Shown in pieces: positions 1 to 6,065 of a DNA stretch of 8,857 nt. The position numbers and the translations under genes are program-made. Within the stretch, counting starts at the first letter, position 1, and each line of letters starts with the position of its first letter. This DNA comes from Phycisphaerales bacterium UBA4658. Lineage in GTDB: Bacteria > Planctomycetota > Phycisphaerae > Phycisphaerales > UBA1924. Below the pieces are notes generated by a model. The model did no database searches. It saw only the letters and a program-made list of their open reading frames with translations, and was not told the DNA's origin. The DNA is taken from positions 22,735 through 31,591 of the forward strand of contig DHLW01000062.1 in NCBI GenBank assembly GCA_002405485.1, written 5' to 3'.

Positions 1-355
1 CGTGGGGCTGTATGTCGTGTGGTTCTCGGGGGCCTATTTGACGGCGGCGCTCTGTCGCGACGCCTTCGGGCAGCTCGTGGTCGTCGGGCTGATGGCGATC
101 ATGTTCGCGCAGACGTTCGTGAATCTCGGGATGGTCGTGGGCATTCTGCCCATCATCGGGCTGACGCTCCCGTTTGTCTCCTATGGGGGCACAAGCATGC
201 TCACCGTCTGGGCGATGACGGGGCTGGTGTTCAGCGTGGCGATGCGTCGTTCCGGGCGATTCTCGCGGCCGACATTCGAGTTTGACGACGGGCCGGTGAG
301 CTACGGCGAGCCCAAGCCGCAGCCCAAGATCGTCCCCATGATGCGCAGACGCTGA
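1..355 (+). CDS. SEDS-family peptidoglycan polymerase (RodA/FtsW), C-terminal fragment
   Basis: This is the 3' end of a gene that begins before the window; the visible frame runs from base 2 to a TGA at 353-355 (117 residues). It carries the hallmark SEDS C-terminal signature: a hydrophobic helix with FVNLGMVVGILP (residues 39-50), the periplasmic loop LPFVSYGGTS (56-65), and a last membrane helix ending about residue 80. SEDS proteins are polytopic inner-membrane glycosyltransferases that polymerise lipid II with a partner class B PBP, for elongation (RodA) or division (FtsW). The GMVVGILP and YGGTSML forms look closer to RodA, but the fragment cannot settle this. After the last helix comes a basic, proline-rich cytoplasmic tail of about 35 residues ending RRR, longer than the usual RodA end. 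The family call is firm; the paralogue assignment is inference. Confidence 0.9.
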   Translation, partial: VGLYVVWFSGAYLTAALCRDAFGQLVVVGLMAIMFAQTFVNLGMVVGILPIIGLTLPFVSYGGTSMLTVWAMTGLVFSVAMRRSGRFSRPTFEFDDGPVSYGEPKPQPKIVPMMRRR

Positions 356-374
356 GCCCGCACACGGCTCAAGC
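351..374 (+). terminator. Inverted repeat overlapping the SEDS gene stop, possible terminator
   Basis: TGAGCC (353-358) pairs with GGCTCA (366-371) around a 7-nt loop. Flanking GC pairs extend the stem if one A is bulged. It begins at the stop codon of the SEDS gene and lies in the 70-bp gap between that gene and the convergent Nudix gene. No T-tract follows, so it is not a classical intrinsic terminator. It could act as a 3'-end hairpin for a Rho-type stop, or be chance in GC-rich DNA. Confidence 0.3.
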
Positions 375-425
375 TCCTGCCGGGCGTAACGCGGTGTCCG
401 AGGCGGCGCACCGCTGTCGCTCGGC

Positions 426-995
426 TCAGGACTGCTGCTCGATGGCCCAGGTCATCCCGGGCTTGCCGTCGGGGCCGGGCTTGGAGCAGTCGATGTGCAG
501 CGTAAAGAACCCGGGCCGCGATCCCGGACGGTCGGGCGAATACTCGGCTTCGGCTTTGCGGACCATCGGCCAGATGATCCGGCGATCGGTCTCCGGGAGC
601 GGCAGGGCGTCGATCTCGTGCGGGTGGAACCACTCGAGCGAGCCCTCGTTGATCTCCGTGCGCGAGACCGACACGTGCCCGAGCACGCGGTAGTAGAACA
701 GGAGCCAGTGGCCCTTGCCCTCATACGCCTGCTCGCTGATCAGCCCGACCAGGTGCAGGCGATCGATGGGGACATCGATGCCCGCTTCCTCGCGGATCTC
801 CCGCTGCGCGCACTGCGCGGGCGACTCGCCGGTGTGCATGTCGAGCTTGCCGCCGATGGGCGAGCAGAGCCCGCGGTTGGGCTCACGAAGCCGGCGGAGC
901 AGCAGCACCCGACCCTGCTTGTCGCGAAGATCGCAGAGACAGGCGAGTTTGTACGGCAGACTCGTCGCGGGAACGGTGGACATGCCCACGAGCAT
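426..995 (-). CDS. Nudix hydrolase
   Basis: The 189-residue product has a Nudix box at residues 48-73: a glycine pair (48-49), Glu57, then REIREEAGI with Arg65, Glu66, Glu69, Glu70 and Gly72. These acidic residues are the expected Mg-binding catalytic set that hydrolyses nucleoside-diphosphate-linked substrates. A basic, Arg-rich strand precedes the box (LLLRRLREPN). The spacing from the conserved glycine to Glu57 is two residues longer than the classical GX5E pattern (PIGGKLDMHTGE). The roughly 115-residue C-terminal part is conserved-looking but gives no substrate clue. The substrate is unknown; an oxidised-nucleotide or dinucleotide role would be a guess. Two Met starts are possible, at 995 and at 983 (residue 5, MSTVPAT); neither has a good Shine-Dalgarno, and the shorter one looks natural. 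The gene lies 29 bp downstream of the thioredoxin-like gene on the same strand, so it is probably cotranscribed with it. Confidence 0.88.
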   Translation of the reverse strand: MLVGMSTVPATSLPYKLACLCDLRDKQGRVLLLRRLREPNRGLCSPIGGKLDMHTGESPAQCAQREIREEAGIDVPIDRLHLVGLISEQAYEGKGHWLLFYYRVLGHVSVSRTEINEGSLEWFHPHEIDALPLPETDRRIIWPMVRKAEAEYSPDRPGSRPGFFTLHIDCSKPGPDGKPGMTWAIEQQS

Positions 996-1024
996 ACCGC
1001 CGTCGCCCGCGCGTCACGCGACGA

Positions 1025-2194
1025 TCAGGGCTTGGCGTCCGCGGGCTTCTCGGCGGGCTCGCCGGGCTTGGACTCCGCCGCGCCCGCGCTCTTGAGCTCT
1101 TCCAGGTCCTTGACGCGCTGCCCGTAATACTGCTTCTGCATCTCGTCGGGCGCGAGGGCCACGGCGGACTTGGCCGCCTCGATCGCCTCGTCCAGACGAC
1201 CCGCACGCTTCAACGCCTCGGAGAGCAGCACCTGGGCACGGATGTCCGTCCCCTTGTGCGCCAGCGAGGCCTGCCGGGCGATGTCCACGGCGACCGGTCG
1301 GCCGGACTCGGGCATGTCGGGCGTCGAGATGAGCTTGTCGGCGAGCTCGGTGAGCTCCATCGCCTTGTCCTTGAACGGGCCGGCGGCGAGCGTCTGGGCG
1401 AACTCCAGGGCCTTGGGCACGTCCTTGCGGCCCGTCGCGATGATCGTGTACCGGGCGATCTGCGCCATGCCCGCCTGATCGGGCGCGACCTGCGCGATAT
1501 CCGTCAGCACCTTCTCGGCGGCGTCCCAGTCCTGCTTCTGCGCCGCCTCGCCGTAGGCACGGACGAGCTCGCGGAACTTCTGCTTGCTCTCGGCGTGCTT
1601 GGCCGGGTCGAAGGTGCCCGCGGCGACCTGCTCGATGACCGACTCCATCCCGTCGGCCGGATGCCCGTGCCAGGCGACCTTGCCCGACTTGTCGACGACG
1701 AAGGCGTACGGAATCCCGCCCTGACCGACGGCCATGAGGTAGTTCCGCATGGTCGCGCCGTCATCGAGGGCGACGGTGTAGTTCATCTTGTCGCCCATCT
1801 TCTCGACAAAGGGGCGGACCTTGTCGTGCTCCTGATCGGTGGAGACGCCGAGGATCGTCACGCCCTTGTCCTTGTACTTGGCCTGCATCGCGGTGAGCTT
1901 GGGGATGCTGGCGATGCACGGCCCGCACCAGGTGGCCCAGAACTCGACCACATAGACCTTGTCCTTCTCGAAGCTCTTCACCGGCGCGCCCTTGATCCAC
2001 TCCTTGATGCCGAGCGCCGGGGCCGGGTCCCCGACCTTCAGCGCGGCCTGAAGCTGCTCGCGCGGGACCGGCCTCTGCGCCGCCGGGGGGGTTGGCGTGG
2101 CCGTGGGAGTCGCCGTCGGTGCGGCGGTCTGGGCGGATGAGCCCGCGGCAAGAGCAAGCGAGAGGGCGAGCGAGATGGTCAACGTCCGGCGCAT
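1025..2194 (-). CDS. Secreted TlpA/ResA-type thioredoxin-fold protein with TPR-like tail
   Basis: This 389-residue protein begins with a signal peptide (MRRTLTISLALSLALAAG, cleavage near residue 21) and a Thr/Ala/Pro-rich linker (23-42). The AhpC/TSA/TlpA-like thioredoxin domain covers about residues 50-190. It shows VGDPAP near its start, the redox motif WATWCGPC with Cys90 and Cys93, and the cis-proline IPYAF (Pro162). Such periplasmic proteins reduce or exchange disulfides, classically in cytochrome c maturation or envelope protein repair. Residues about 200-365 are helical with TPR-like periodicity (AYGEAAQKQDWDAAEKVL; ALKRAGRLDEAIEAAKSAV), suggesting a protein-binding tail; the last 20 residues are Lys/Pro/Glu rich. 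The start at 2194 has GGAG six bases upstream and begins the signal peptide. The open frame continues to 2635, but that part lies antisense to gpmI. The gene is divergent from gpmI. The redox fold is certain; the partner is not. Confidence 0.92.
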   Translation of the reverse strand: MRRTLTISLALSLALAAGSSAQTAAPTATPTATPTPPAAQRPVPREQLQAALKVGDPAPALGIKEWIKGAPVKSFEKDKVYVVEFWATWCGPCIASIPKLTAMQAKYKDKGVTILGVSTDQEHDKVRPFVEKMGDKMNYTVALDDGATMRNYLMAVGQGGIPYAFVVDKSGKVAWHGHPADGMESVIEQVAAGTFDPAKHAESKQKFRELVRAYGEAAQKQDWDAAEKVLTDIAQVAPDQAGMAQIARYTIIATGRKDVPKALEFAQTLAAGPFKDKAMELTELADKLISTPDMPESGRPVAVDIARQASLAHKGTDIRAQVLLSEALKRAGRLDEAIEAAKSAVALAPDEMQKQYYGQRVKDLEELKSAGAAESKPGEPAEKPADAKP

Positions 2195-2333
2195 GGAGGT
2201 CTCCGTGGGCGGTCGCGGCGATTCGGCTCGGCGTAGGGCGACGGGGCCAAACGCGCGGGCGACCGCGGTCATCGTCATCGTACCGGCCCGGGTCGCCGAG
2301 GTTGTGGACGCGGGGGCGATAAACTGGTCACCT
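2195..2333. promoter_or_regulatory. Divergent promoter region, TlpA-like gene / gpmI
   Basis: This 139-bp stretch separates the two divergent starts and must hold the promoters of both. On the plus strand GATAAACT (2318-2325) is the only AT-rich, -10-like stretch; it lies so close to the gpmI ATG that the transcript would have almost no leader. On the minus strand TACGAT (2282-2277) is a weak -10 candidate for the TlpA-like gene. Neither has a convincing -35. The region follows from gene layout; the elements are tentative. Confidence 0.4.
2201..2204 (-). promoter_or_regulatory. Ribosome binding site of the TlpA-like gene
   Basis: On the minus strand GGAG lies six bases before the ATG at 2194-2192. 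It decides this start over the longer open frame reaching into gpmI. The local sequence is itself a short palindrome (GGAGACCTCC). Confidence 0.6.
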
Positions 2334-4043
2334 ATGCCCGCACAGAAGCCAAAGAACGCGCCCCTGGTCCTGATCATTCGCGATGGATGGGGCGAGAACC
2401 CGCACCCGGCCCATGACGCCTTCAACGCCGTCAAACTGGCGAAGACGCCGGTCGCCGACCGGCTGCAGCGCGAGTATCCGTGGACGCTCATCAAGACCAG
2501 CGGGGAGGACGTCGGCCTGCCCGAGGGGACCATGGGCAACAGCGAGGTCGGGCACCAGAACATCGGCGCCGGGCGGGTGGTGGACCAGGAATCGGTGGCG
2601 ATCACCAAGCAGTGCCGGGCGGGGCTGATGGGCAATCAGGTGCTCGCCGACGCGGTCCGCCGGGCCAAGTCCCGCGGGCGGTACGTGCATCTCATGGGCA
2701 TCTGCTCCGACGCGGGGGTGCACGGGTTGCTCGAGCATCTCTACGCGGTGCTGGAGCTGTGCAGGCACCTGGAGCACCCCGACGTGGCGATCCATCTGTT
2801 CATGGATGGACGGGACACCGGGCCGTTCACCGGCATCGAGTTCGTGCGGCAGGTCGAGTCCAAGGTGCGTTCGATGCGCTTCTGGGGCGAAGGGTCGCTC
2901 GTGGCGAGCGTGATGGGGCGCTACTACGCCATGGACCGCGACTTCCGGTGGGAGCGTGTCGAGCGGGCCTATGCGGCCCTCACCGGGCACAACGCCCGCA
3001 AGCTCGACATCCCGATCATGGAGAGCGCCGAACTCGCCGTGCAGAGGTACTACGACAAGCCCGCGAGCTCAAATACCGCGGGAGACGAGTTCATTCCCCC
3101 CACCATGATCGCCAGGCATCCCGACGACGCCGCCCGGACACGCATCAGCGCGGGCGACACGGTCATCTTCTACAACTATCGCGGCGATCGTCCGCGGGAG
3201 ATCTCAGGGGCGTTTGTGTATCCAGACGCGATATGGGCCAAGGTCAAGCCCTCCCCGGACTCCGGCCGCCACGGCTTTGACCGCGGGGGCAGCGGAAGTG
3301 CGCTCGATCTCTGCTTTGTCACCATGACGGCGTACTCCGAGGAGCTCGCGCCGTACGTCCAGGTCGCTTTCCCCAAGCCCCCGAAGATGGTGAACATCGG
3401 CGGGGAGTACGTCTCCAAGCTCGGGCTCACCCAGTTCCGCTGCGCCGAGACCGAGAAGTACCCCCATGTCACCTTCTTCTTCAACGACTATCGCGACTCG
3501 CCCTTTGAGGGCGAGAAGCGGGAGAATCCGCAGTCGCCGAAGGTCGCGACCTATGACCTCAAGCCGGAGATGGCGGCCGAGCAGATCCGCGACGCGGTCC
3601 TGCAACGGCTCGACGCGCCCGACTGCGAGGACCTGCTCGTCGTGAACTTCGCCAACGGCGACATGGTCGGGCACACCGGCAATCTCAAGGCCGCCGTCGC
3701 CGCCTGCGAGACCGTCGACGCGTGCGTGGGCCGGATCGTCGACGCCACGCTCGCCAAGGGCGGCTCGCTCATCGTGACGGCGGACCACGGCAACGCCGAG
3801 CAGATGTTCGACCCGGAGACCGGCTCTCCGCACACCGCCCACACGGTGTATGACGTGCCGCTCATCGTCGTCGGAAGCGCGTTCAAGGGACGCACGCTCA
3901 GAGGGGATCGCGACCCGGCCGGCTGGTTCAGCGTAAAGACCCGGGAGCGCCGCGGTCGGCTGGCGGACATTCTCCCGACCGCCCTCAACATGCTCGGGCT
4001 CGCCGCACCACCGGAAATGACCGGGCGATCGCTGCTGGAGTAA
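2334..4043 (+). CDS. gpmI: 2,3-bisphosphoglycerate-independent phosphoglycerate mutase (iPGM)
   Basis: The 569-residue enzyme interconverts 3- and 2-phosphoglycerate in glycolysis and gluconeogenesis using two Mn ions and a phosphoserine intermediate; it is cytosolic. All expected motifs of this alkaline-phosphatase-superfamily enzyme are visible: DGWG (Asp17) near the N-terminus, the nucleophile Ser70 in GNSEVGH, SDAGVHG (125-131), DGRDT (158-162), GRYYAMDRD (195-203), RGDRPRE (283-289), EKYPHVTFFFN (374-384), DMVGHTG (Asp443, His447), TADHGN (Asp484, His485) and HTAHT (500-504). It is longer than the usual 510-550 residues. The extra length sits in two loops, about 303-322 (Ser/Gly-rich) and about 522-541 (before LADILPT). 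The start at ATG 2334 opens the family-typical N-terminus PLVLIIRDGWG; in-frame codons back to 2097 are antisense to the neighbour's signal peptide. No Shine-Dalgarno is visible; a GATAAACT stretch lies 8-16 bases before the ATG. Confidence 0.97.
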   Translation: MPAQKPKNAPLVLIIRDGWGENPHPAHDAFNAVKLAKTPVADRLQREYPWTLIKTSGEDVGLPEGTMGNSEVGHQNIGAGRVVDQESVAITKQCRAGLMGNQVLADAVRRAKSRGRYVHLMGICSDAGVHGLLEHLYAVLELCRHLEHPDVAIHLFMDGRDTGPFTGIEFVRQVESKVRSMRFWGEGSLVASVMGRYYAMDRDFRWERVERAYAALTGHNARKLDIPIMESAELAVQRYYDKPASSNTAGDEFIPPTMIARHPDDAARTRISAGDTVIFYNYRGDRPREISGAFVYPDAIWAKVKPSPDSGRHGFDRGGSGSALDLCFVTMTAYSEELAPYVQVAFPKPPKMVNIGGEYVSKLGLTQFRCAETEKYPHVTFFFNDYRDSPFEGEKRENPQSPKVATYDLKPEMAAEQIRDAVLQRLDAPDCEDLLVVNFANGDMVGHTGNLKAAVAACETVDACVGRIVDATLAKGGSLIVTADHGNAEQMFDPETGSPHTAHTVYDVPLIVVGSAFKGRTLRGDRDPAGWFSVKTRERRGRLADILPTALNMLGLAAPPEMTGRSLLE

Positions 4044-4070
4044 CCCCCAAGTCTCGCGGCGATCCAGTGC

Positions 4071-4095
4071 GGGACGCCGACCATCCTGGCGTTCC
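4071..4095 (+). repeat. Inverted repeat downstream of gpmI
   Basis: GGGACGCC (4071-4078) can pair with GGCGTTCC (4088-4095), giving an 8-bp stem with one G-U pair around a 9-nt loop. It lies in the 79-bp gap between the gpmI stop and the next gene. It could be a weak terminator or processing hairpin; no T-tract follows. Confidence 0.3.
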
Positions 4096-4111
4096 TCAAC
4101 GTACAACTCGT

Positions 4112-4117
4112 GGGAGG
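4112..4117 (+). promoter_or_regulatory. Ribosome binding site of the membrane-cytochrome gene
   Basis: GGGAGG lies five bases before ATG 4123, a strong Shine-Dalgarno that fixes this start. Confidence 0.7.
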
Positions 4118-4122
4118 CCAGT

Positions 4123-4893
4123 ATGAACCGGCTGCGCCTGAACTGGATCGTCGATGCGGCGGCCGCATCGGCGTTTGTCGCATTGGTCGTGACCGGCCTT
4201 GGGCTCTTCTGGGTGCTTCCCCCGGGCACCAACCGCTCGCTCGAGTTGGGCGGGCTCTCTCGGCATGCGTGGGGCGAGGTGCATCTGTGGGTCGCACTCG
4301 CCTTTCTTGCGGTGCTCGTGTTGCACCTTGTGCTGCATTGGAACTGGGTGTGCGCCGCGACCTGGGGCCGGTTCGGCATGCGGGCTCCCGGTCCGATGGC
4401 GATGCGCATCGCCGGGCTCTGCGCTTCGGTCCTGATCGTGGCGGGCACGTCCGGGGTGTTGCTGGGGGCCCGAGCGGCCACGGAGCGCGTGCCGACAGAG
4501 TCATGCCGAGCCGACGCCTCCGGGCAACCGCCCGAACCACGCGGACCGGTGAACGCGGACGCTCGATCGGCGACCTTTGTGCAGGAGGTTCGATCGATCT
4601 TCAAGGCGCGCTGCGCCGAGTGTCACTCGGGTGAGGAACCCGATGGGGACTTCACGTTCGATCGTGCCGAGGACTACTTCCGCCTGTACGCCGACGCTCC
4701 GCTCATCGTCGCCCGCCGACCGGACGAGAGCATGCTGCTCCGCATCGTGCGGGGCGAGGCCCCCGGGTTGGCCAAGCCGAAGAAGCACCGTCTGGAGGAC
4801 GCGGAGTTCGAGGTGGTTCGGCGGTGGATCGCCGGGGGCGCGGTCTGGACACCGCGAACGGATGGACGCCCCGAGCGGCCGCCCGTCAAGTGA
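4123..4893 (+). CDS. Membrane protein (DUF4405-like) fused to a planctomycete-type cytochrome c domain
   Basis: The 256-residue protein has two parts. The N-terminal 117 residues hold three membrane helices (about 12-32, 52-72, 95-115) with histidines at 48, 54, 68 and 72 in the pattern HAWGEVHLW...LHLVLHWNW. This resembles the DUF4405 family and, loosely, b-type cytochrome helices that could bind heme between paired histidines. After a Pro/Ala linker, residues about 150-243 match a PSCyt1-like cytochrome c domain: FVQEVRSIFKARCAECHSG contains the heme site CAECH (Cys164, Cys167, His168), and it ends LEDAEFEVVRRWIAGGAVW. Met204 (DESMLLRIV) is a possible axial ligand; the usual late MPP motif is absent (GLAKPKKH instead). 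The c domain should face the periplasm. The expected role is electron transfer; the partner is unknown. The gene may be cotranscribed with gpmI (79-bp gap) but shows no functional link to it. Confidence 0.82.
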   Translation: MNRLRLNWIVDAAAASAFVALVVTGLGLFWVLPPGTNRSLELGGLSRHAWGEVHLWVALAFLAVLVLHLVLHWNWVCAATWGRFGMRAPGPMAMRIAGLCASVLIVAGTSGVLLGARAATERVPTESCRADASGQPPEPRGPVNADARSATFVQEVRSIFKARCAECHSGEEPDGDFTFDRAEDYFRLYADAPLIVARRPDESMLLRIVRGEAPGLAKPKKHRLEDAEFEVVRRWIAGGAVWTPRTDGRPERPPVK

Positions 4894-5125
4894 GCGGATC
4901 CGGGGTCGTGGGGTCGTCGGAGCTGATCTTCTCAACCACCCTGCCGAGCCGACGCTCCAGCGCATCGATCCGTCGGATCGCCTCCATCATGCGCGTGTTC
5001 AGAGCCCGGATCTCCTCCGAGAGCTGGTCCACAGTGTGCTCGGCGAACGCGAGATGCTCCTCGACACGGTCAAGCCGCTGGTTCGCGGAAGAGTCGCCCG
5101 GGGTGCGTGGATCGGAGACGGTCAT
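4886..5125 (-). CDS. slyX: SlyX-like coiled-coil protein
   Basis: This 79-residue protein has the SlyX pattern: QRLDRVEEHLAFAEHTVDQL followed by EEIRALNTRMMEAIRRIDALERRLGRV. That is one continuous heptad-patterned helix (residues about 16-66) with the family's characteristic LAFxExTxxxL stretch, then an acidic, Pro-rich tail (DDPTTPDPLT). SlyX proteins are small, mostly cytoplasmic and of unknown molecular function. The start at 5125 follows a GAGG nine bases upstream; the frame remains open to 5383, but that part runs through the divergent neighbour. The stop overlaps the convergent cytochrome gene's stop by 8 bp. It is divergent from the PagL-like gene. The family match rests on recognition of a short coiled coil, so a generic coiled-coil protein is the alternative. 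Confidence 0.75.
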   Translation of the reverse strand: MTVSDPRTPGDSSANQRLDRVEEHLAFAEHTVDQLSEEIRALNTRMMEAIRRIDALERRLGRVVEKISSDDPTTPDPLT

Positions 5126-5226
5126 CGTCGTGCGCCTCGCCCCTTCCCCACATCTCACACACCGCCGCTTGAGTACATCTTCGACCCCCCGCCACCGGTT
5201 GGCCCGCGGTGTGTACTCTACACGCG
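5126..5226. promoter_or_regulatory. Divergent promoter region, slyX / PagL-like gene, with symmetric boxes
   Basis: The 101-bp gap carries an inverted pair, GAGTACA (5171-5177) and TGTACTC (5212-5218), 34 bp apart. Each box contains a TACTC(T/A) hexamer in -10 orientation: TACTCT (5214-5219) toward the PagL-like gene and TACTCA (5175-5170, minus strand) toward slyX. The right-hand box also sits in a second short palindrome, GTGTA-CTC-TACAC (5211-5223). The PagL-like ATG lies 8 bases past its hexamer, so that transcript could be leaderless. The symmetric sequence is seen; the promoter or operator role is inferred. Confidence 0.4.
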
Positions 5227-5946
5227 ATGAAGACCGCTCGGAATCGCTGGACATTGCCGTGTGCGTGCATGACTCTCGCGGGCCTCGGGGCCGGGGCGCA
5301 GGCCTCGGACTGGAGCGCCGAACTGCACGAGGTGGCGTTGCCGCTTGCGCAGGTTGAGTTGAGCTTCCAGCCGCCCGACGCAACCGCGCCCGGTTCGGCC
5401 GAAAGCGCCCCCGCTCAGGTCGCGCAGACGACCACGCGATCCGACGCCTACGGCCGATCAGGATCGCGGTGGTGGACGTTCGGCGGGCTGTACGCCAACG
5501 ACTTCGACGACGCGCAGGATGTGAACCTGCACGTGGCCTTCAGCGAGTTTCTCGCCGACGACCTGGAGTTCGCGGTCGAAGCCGCGGGGTGGTACTTCGA
5601 CCAGCCGGGGGGCAACACCGGCGGCGTCTCGGGATCGATGGTGTTTCGATGGCACGCACTGCACGCCGAGGACTATCGATGGACGCTCTTTGGCGACGCG
5701 GGGATCGGCCTCCTGGGCGCGTTCGACGATGTGCCGTCGGGGGGCACGGGGTTCAACTTTCTGCCGAGGCTTGGCGGCGGCCTGACCTGGGCGCTGAACG
5801 AGTCGGTCGACGGCGCGTCGCGCGGCCCTCGGCTCATGGTGGGCGTGCGATGGCATCACATTTCCAACGCTCGGATCCAGGGCGATGACAACAACCCCGG
5901 CCGGGACAGCGTTGCCGGCTATGTGGCGCTGACCATCCCGTTCTGA
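5227..5946 (+). CDS. PagL-like outer-membrane acyloxyacyl hydrolase (lipid A deacylase candidate)
   Basis: The 239-residue protein starts with a signal peptide (cleavage likely after AQA, residue 26), then an Ala/Pro/Gln-rich linker to about residue 75. The rest is a beta-barrel-like series of alternating strands from WWTFGGLYANDF to the terminal YVALTIPF, which ends in the aromatic residue typical of outer-membrane proteins. Near the C-terminus the HHISNARI segment (His211, Ser213, Asn214), followed by NPGRDS (223-228), resembles the HxSN...NPG signature of PagL enzymes, which remove the 3-O-linked acyl chain of lipid A using a His/Ser/Glu triad. Here no Glu follows; Asp227 may take its place. 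The ATG at 5227 is favoured over an in-frame GTG at 5209 because it begins the signal peptide; no Shine-Dalgarno precedes it. The gene stands alone, divergent from slyX. The fold and motif are good; activity is inferred. Confidence 0.72.
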   Translation: MKTARNRWTLPCACMTLAGLGAGAQASDWSAELHEVALPLAQVELSFQPPDATAPGSAESAPAQVAQTTTRSDAYGRSGSRWWTFGGLYANDFDDAQDVNLHVAFSEFLADDLEFAVEAAGWYFDQPGGNTGGVSGSMVFRWHALHAEDYRWTLFGDAGIGLLGAFDDVPSGGTGFNFLPRLGGGLTWALNESVDGASRGPRLMVGVRWHHISNARIQGDDNNPGRDSVAGYVALTIPF

Positions 5947-5967
5947 CGGACTGTGAAGCTGGGCAAC

Positions 5968-6015
5968 TTCCAGGCTGAGTGTACGCTCTTGCCAAAAGAG
6001 CACTTGGAGCTGGAA
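5968..6015 (+). terminator. Long imperfect stem-loop downstream of the PagL-like gene
   Basis: An inner stem GCTCTT (5985-5990) / AAGAGC (5996-6001) closes a 5-nt loop. It is nested in further pairing: AGT/ACT, GCT/AGC, and the outer TTCCA (5968-5972) / TGGAA (6011-6015), with small bulges between. It begins 22 bases past the stop. No T-tract follows, so it may be a factor-dependent terminator, a 3'-end stabiliser or another structured element. Confidence 0.4.
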
Positions 6016-6022
6016 TCAGACG

Positions 6023-6036
6023 GGAGTCCGGACTCC
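6023..6036. repeat. Perfect 14-bp palindrome
   Basis: GGAGTCC (6023-6029) is followed directly by its reverse complement GGACTCC (6030-6036). With no spacer it is better suited to a dimeric DNA-binding protein site than to an RNA hairpin. It lies about 45 bp upstream of the candidate -35 of the sorted-protein gene. Confidence 0.45.
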
Positions 6037-6065
6037 GTGCGGGTTTCGCCGGAGAATTGGCCTTT

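Noticed and set aside
2084..2125. Short repeated Thr/Pro/Ala coding units (TATPTATPTP) as a possible tandem repeat element
   Set aside because: It is a low-complexity linker just after the signal peptide of the TlpA-like protein, common in exported proteins.
1256..2140. Plus-strand open frame of 294 residues opposite the TlpA-like gene
   Set aside because: Its composition (Arg, Gly, Leu, Asp low-complexity) is that of antisense to a GC-rich gene, and the opposite strand encodes a clear CXXC thioredoxin.
2097..2333. In-frame N-terminal extension of gpmI
   Set aside because: It is the antisense of the neighbour's signal peptide and promoter region; family members begin just before the DGWG motif, matching ATG 2334.
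2195..2635. Upstream extension of the TlpA-like reading frame (minus strand) to a Met at 2635
   Set aside because: It lies antisense to the conserved N-terminus of gpmI, has no signal peptide or family similarity, and the start at 2194 has a Shine-Dalgarno and a signal peptide.
3204..4604. Long open frame on the minus strand opposite gpmI and the cytochrome gene (466 residues)
   Set aside because: It is a GC-rich shadow of two well-supported genes, Arg/Ala/His-rich with no domain, and spans a gene boundary.
2097..5946. A coordinated system linking gpmI, the cytochrome fusion, slyX and the PagL-like protein
   Set aside because: Strands alternate, promoters are separate, and the functions (glycolysis, electron transfer, coiled coil, lipid A) give no shared pathway; no evidence beyond adjacency.
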